Of a stretch of 64,000 nucleotides of DNA, positions 61,395 through 64,000 are shown in pieces (positions within the stretch are counted from its first letter, which is position 1; the number at the start of each line of letters is the position of its first letter). The DNA is from UBA7239 sp035430165 (lineage in GTDB: Bacteria; Pseudomonadota; Gammaproteobacteria; Pseudomonadales; UBA7239), in assembly GCA_035430165.1 (NCBI GenBank), contig DAOMGE010000002.1, forward strand, positions 66,484 through 130,483, in the 5' to 3' direction. The notes beneath the pieces were generated by a model. It was given only the letters and a program-made list of their open reading frames with translations. It was not told the DNA's origin and did not search any database. The translations under genes were made by a program, and so were the position numbers.

Positions 61395-63122
61395 GTGTAT
61401 TCAGGTTCTGAAACCCTCACGGTGGACTTTCTGGTGGTCGGCAGCGGTGCCGGCGGCATGACCGGTGCCATCCGTGCACACGATCTCGGTTTGCAAACCC
61501 TGCTGGTGGAAAAGAGCCCTTACTACGGCGGCACGTCGGCCATGTCGGGCGGCAGTATCTGGATACCCAACAACCACCTGATGGCCTCGGTCGGCGTCGA
61601 GGACAGCGAGGAAGAAGCGCTGTCCTACCTGAAAACCCTCACCCGGGGCGAAGTGGACGAATCCCGCTTGCAGGCCTTTGTCCGCAAGGGTGCCGATATG
61701 CTGCGCTACCTCGACCGCAGCGGTGACCTCAAGTGCGATCCCCTGCCAAAATACTGCGATTACTATCCTGACGTGCCTGGCGCCAAACCCGGTGCCCGCA
61801 CGCTGGAAGCCAGCCGCTTCAGCTCGCTGAAGCTGGGGCTGGATCTGCGCCAGCTGCGACCGCCGCATCCGGCCTGCTGCACCTTCGGTTTGCTGCACAT
61901 GACGGCTGCCGAGGCCTATCACGCCGTGCATGGCAACTGGCAGGGTCACGTTGCCATCTTCAAGAGCCTGTTCCTGTATTTGTTGGGCTTGCCCTTGCGA
62001 TTGCTTGCGCCGCGCAGCACACGCCTGACGCTGGGCAATGCACTGGTCGCCCCGCTGCGGCTGGCGCTGAAAAAACGCGGTGTGCAGCTGTGGCTCAATA
62101 GTCCTGCCACAGAATTGCTGGTGGAGGACGGCCGTGTCACCGGTGCGATGGTGTCGCGCGATGGCCAGACGGTAAAGGTACTGGCGAGAAAGGGGGTGTT
62201 GCTGGCCAGTGGTGGCTTCGAGCATGACCCTGTCTTGCGGCAGCGCTACCTGCCACAGCCTACCAGGACCGAATGGTCAGCGGCCAATCCCTGCAACACT
62301 GGCGACGCCCTGAAAATGACCGAAGCCTTGCAGCCGGGTCTGGCGCTGATGGACGAAGCCTGGTGGACACCCGGCACCGTGGTGCCCGGCAGTGCGCAAG
62401 GCCATGCGCTGGTGTTCGAGAAAGGCATGCCGCACAGCCTGTTCGTCAACAGCCGGGGTGAGCGCTTTGTCAACGAAGCCTCGCCTTACATCGATGTCGT
62501 CAAGGGCATGTACGCCAATCACGAGGAAGGTGAGCGACGCGCTGTGCCGTGCTGGATGATTCTGGATGCCCAGTACCGGCGCAAGATTGCCATTGCCGGT
62601 GCGATCTATCCCGGCACCATCATGCCGGATTCGATGATTCCCGAACGCTACTGGAATCGACTGATCTACAAGGGCGATACCTTGTCAGCACTCGCCCACC
62701 AGATCGGTGTCGATGCCCAGAACCTGCAACGCAGTGTCAGCCGTTTCAATCGCTTTGCCGAGACCGGTGTCGATGAGGATTTCGGCCGCGGTGGCAATGC
62801 CTGTGATCGCTACTACTCTGACCCTTCGCGCAAACCGAACCCCAACCTCGGTGCACTGGAGAGTGGGCCGTTCTACGCGGTGCCGGTGGTGGCGGGCGAT
62901 ATCGGCACCAAGGGTGGATTGCTCACCAACGCGGAAGCGCAGGTCTTGCGCACCGATGGCAGTGTGATCGACGGCCTGTTTGCCTGCGGTAATTGTTCGG
63001 CAGCGGTGATGGGTCGTTCCTACGCCGGTGCGGGATCCACACTTGGCCCGGCGATGACATTCGGATTTGTTGCAGCGGAAACAGCTGCGCGGGAAAAGGC
63101 CGTACAGGAAAAATCAGCATGA
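61395..63122 (+). CDS. 3-ketosteroid-delta-1-dehydrogenase-like flavoprotein (KstD-like)
   Basis: The 575-residue product has the FAD dinucleotide motif VVGSGAGGMTGAI at 14-26, GGTSAMSGGSIWIPN, GVLLASGGFEHD and the C-terminal GPFYAVPVVAGDIGTKGGL and GRSYAGAGSTLGPAMTFG. The Tyr-x-x-x-Gly pair in YAGAG matches a feature of KstD active sites. The enzyme adds a C1-C2 double bond to ring A of 3-ketosteroids. A related fumarate-reductase-type dehydrogenase is possible. The start is a GTG; GGAG lies about 9 bases before it. Confidence 0.85.
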   Translation: MYSGSETLTVDFLVVGSGAGGMTGAIRAHDLGLQTLLVEKSPYYGGTSAMSGGSIWIPNNHLMASVGVEDSEEEALSYLKTLTRGEVDESRLQAFVRKGADMLRYLDRSGDLKCDPLPKYCDYYPDVPGAKPGARTLEASRFSSLKLGLDLRQLRPPHPACCTFGLLHMTAAEAYHAVHGNWQGHVAIFKSLFLYLLGLPLRLLAPRSTRLTLGNALVAPLRLALKKRGVQLWLNSPATELLVEDGRVTGAMVSRDGQTVKVLARKGVLLASGGFEHDPVLRQRYLPQPTRTEWSAANPCNTGDALKMTEALQPGLALMDEAWWTPGTVVPGSAQGHALVFEKGMPHSLFVNSRGERFVNEASPYIDVVKGMYANHEEGERRAVPCWMILDAQYRRKIAIAGAIYPGTIMPDSMIPERYWNRLIYKGDTLSALAHQIGVDAQNLQRSVSRFNRFAETGVDEDFGRGGNACDRYYSDPSRKPNPNLGALESGPFYAVPVVAGDIGTKGGLLTNAEAQVLRTDGSVIDGLFACGNCSAAVMGRSYAGAGSTLGPAMTFGFVAAETAAREKAVQEKSA

Positions 63123-64000
63123 ATATTCTGGTGGTGGGTGGTGCCGGTGTTACCGGTACGGTGATCGTACGTGAATTATTGCAGCGCGGTTGCAAGGTGA
63201 CGATCTTGCATCGCGGTTTGCACAAACCGGATCTGCCGGATGCCGTCGAACGCATCATTGCCGATCCGAATGATAAAGCGTCATTGGCAGTTGCACTCGA
63301 GGGAAAACAATTCGATGTGGCGATTGCGATGTACGGTCGCTTGCGTCACGTTGCGAATGCATTGGCAGGCAAAACCACGCGACTGATTTCTGTTGGCGGC
63401 GCTGCACCCGTTTACAAGGGCTGGGGCGATATGATGGCGCCGAACCCGTGGGAGACCACGCAACCGACGCCGTTGTTTTTGGCAGAAGACCATCCATTGG
63501 CGAGTGCGGAAACGGATGACCGTTTTTCACAAATGGTGCGCAAGACCGAAGCAGAAGTGATGGCGTTGCATCAGCAAGCTGTTTTCAATGTCACGCATTT
63601 CCGTTATCCGTTGGTGTACGGTCCGAATAATATTTGCCCGGCTGAATGGGGATTGATTCGTCGTGCGCGCGACAATCGCAAGCCGCTCATTTTACCTGCT
63701 GGTGGTTTGACGATGGTGTCGCGTGGTTTTGCAGAAAATGTTGCGCATGCGATTGTGTTGGCAGTGGAAAATCCCACGGCTTCTGCTGGCCAGATTTACA
63801 ATATCTGCGATGACCGTGTGTTGTACAACCAGCAATGGATTTCGTTGCTGGAAGATATCTTGCAACATAAATTTGAAACCGTATCGATTCCGTTCGACGC
63901 GCTGCCTGCCGGTTTCCGCGCCACGCCACCACAATTGTTGTATCGCCACCATTGCGTGCTCGATATCAGCAAAATCAAACAGCAACTCGGTTATCGCGAT
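63119..64000 (+). CDS. NAD-dependent epimerase/dehydratase family protein, cut by the right edge
   Basis: The frame starts at an ATG overlapping the previous stop by four bases (ATGA) and runs to the window end (294 codons, no stop). The product begins MNILVVGGAGVTGTVIV (Rossmann NAD(P) motif) and continues with HFRYPLVYGPNN in the position of the YxxxK-like region of extended SDRs. As the next gene after the KstD-like one it may act on steroid or related ring intermediates. The C-terminus is outside the window. Confidence 0.85.
   Translation, partial: MNILVVGGAGVTGTVIVRELLQRGCKVTILHRGLHKPDLPDAVERIIADPNDKASLAVALEGKQFDVAIAMYGRLRHVANALAGKTTRLISVGGAAPVYKGWGDMMAPNPWETTQPTPLFLAEDHPLASAETDDRFSQMVRKTEAEVMALHQQAVFNVTHFRYPLVYGPNNICPAEWGLIRRARDNRKPLILPAGGLTMVSRGFAENVAHAIVLAVENPTASAGQIYNICDDRVLYNQQWISLLEDILQHKFETVSIPFDALPAGFRATPPQLLYRHHCVLDISKIKQQLGYRD

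Overview
This window reads as a scaffold from a Gammaproteobacterium, probably in the broad Pseudomonadales/Cellvibrionales area. The basis is glnE followed by ilvE, the grpE-dnaK-dnaJ run, nirBD with a nitrate reductase, an L,D-transpeptidase of the YcbB type and bipA/typA. No rRNA or tRNA gene was recognised, so the lineage is an inference. Two runs of exactly 100 N (31893-31992 and 46066-46165) are scaffold gaps of unknown true size. Gene order across them is not proven.

Layout. 1-2063: a membrane glycosyltransferase-like gene cut by the left edge and a divergent FkbM methyltransferase. 2093-11535: a tight minus-strand operon for surface polysaccharide decoration: methyltransferase, sugar aminotransferase (FdtB type), GtrB-like glycosyltransferase, WxcM-type acetyltransferase/ketoisomerase fusion, GtrII-like membrane transferase, MBOAT O-acyltransferase, SGNH-like partner and a second GT2. 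11677-13509: typA. 13646-21009: nitrate assimilation, with nirBD divergent from a molybdopterin nitrate reductase that is followed by a fused four-cluster ferredoxin/DmsC-type membrane anchor. The region between them carries a consensus sigma-54 promoter and two NtrC-like sites. 21042-24976: grpE, dnaK and dnaJ with sigma-32-like promoters. 24988-29143: a membrane protein, a cytochrome c5-like protein and an orphan PilB/GspE-type ATPase.

29194-37063: glnE (cut by the first gap) and ilvE, with an island between them of a NodU/CmcH-type carbamoyltransferase, a DUF5989-like small protein, a ferritin-like diiron protein and an SGNH hydrolase. 37121-43550: a defence module with type III-like res and mod genes on the minus strand, an opposite-strand phosphoribosyltransferase plus overlapping small gene lodged between them, and a divergent HTH regulator with repeated TAGTTACGTAA sites.

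43670-64000: L,D-transpeptidase, then catabolic and housekeeping genes. An EchA20-like hydrolase, IpdA, IpdB and a 3-ketosteroid-delta-1-dehydrogenase-like flavoprotein point to steroid ring degradation. An acyl-CoA dehydrogenase, a PaaI-like thioesterase and a dienelactone hydrolase-like protein are nearby. Also present are elbB, a ClsB/YbhP-type pair, a pentapeptide-repeat protein, a TumE-like toxin-antitoxin pair, a seven-repeat RCC1-type exported protein, an FKBP lipoprotein, and a triple-DnaT-domain protein overlapping a phage-P-like loader. The last gene, an NAD-dependent epimerase/dehydratase, is cut by the right edge.
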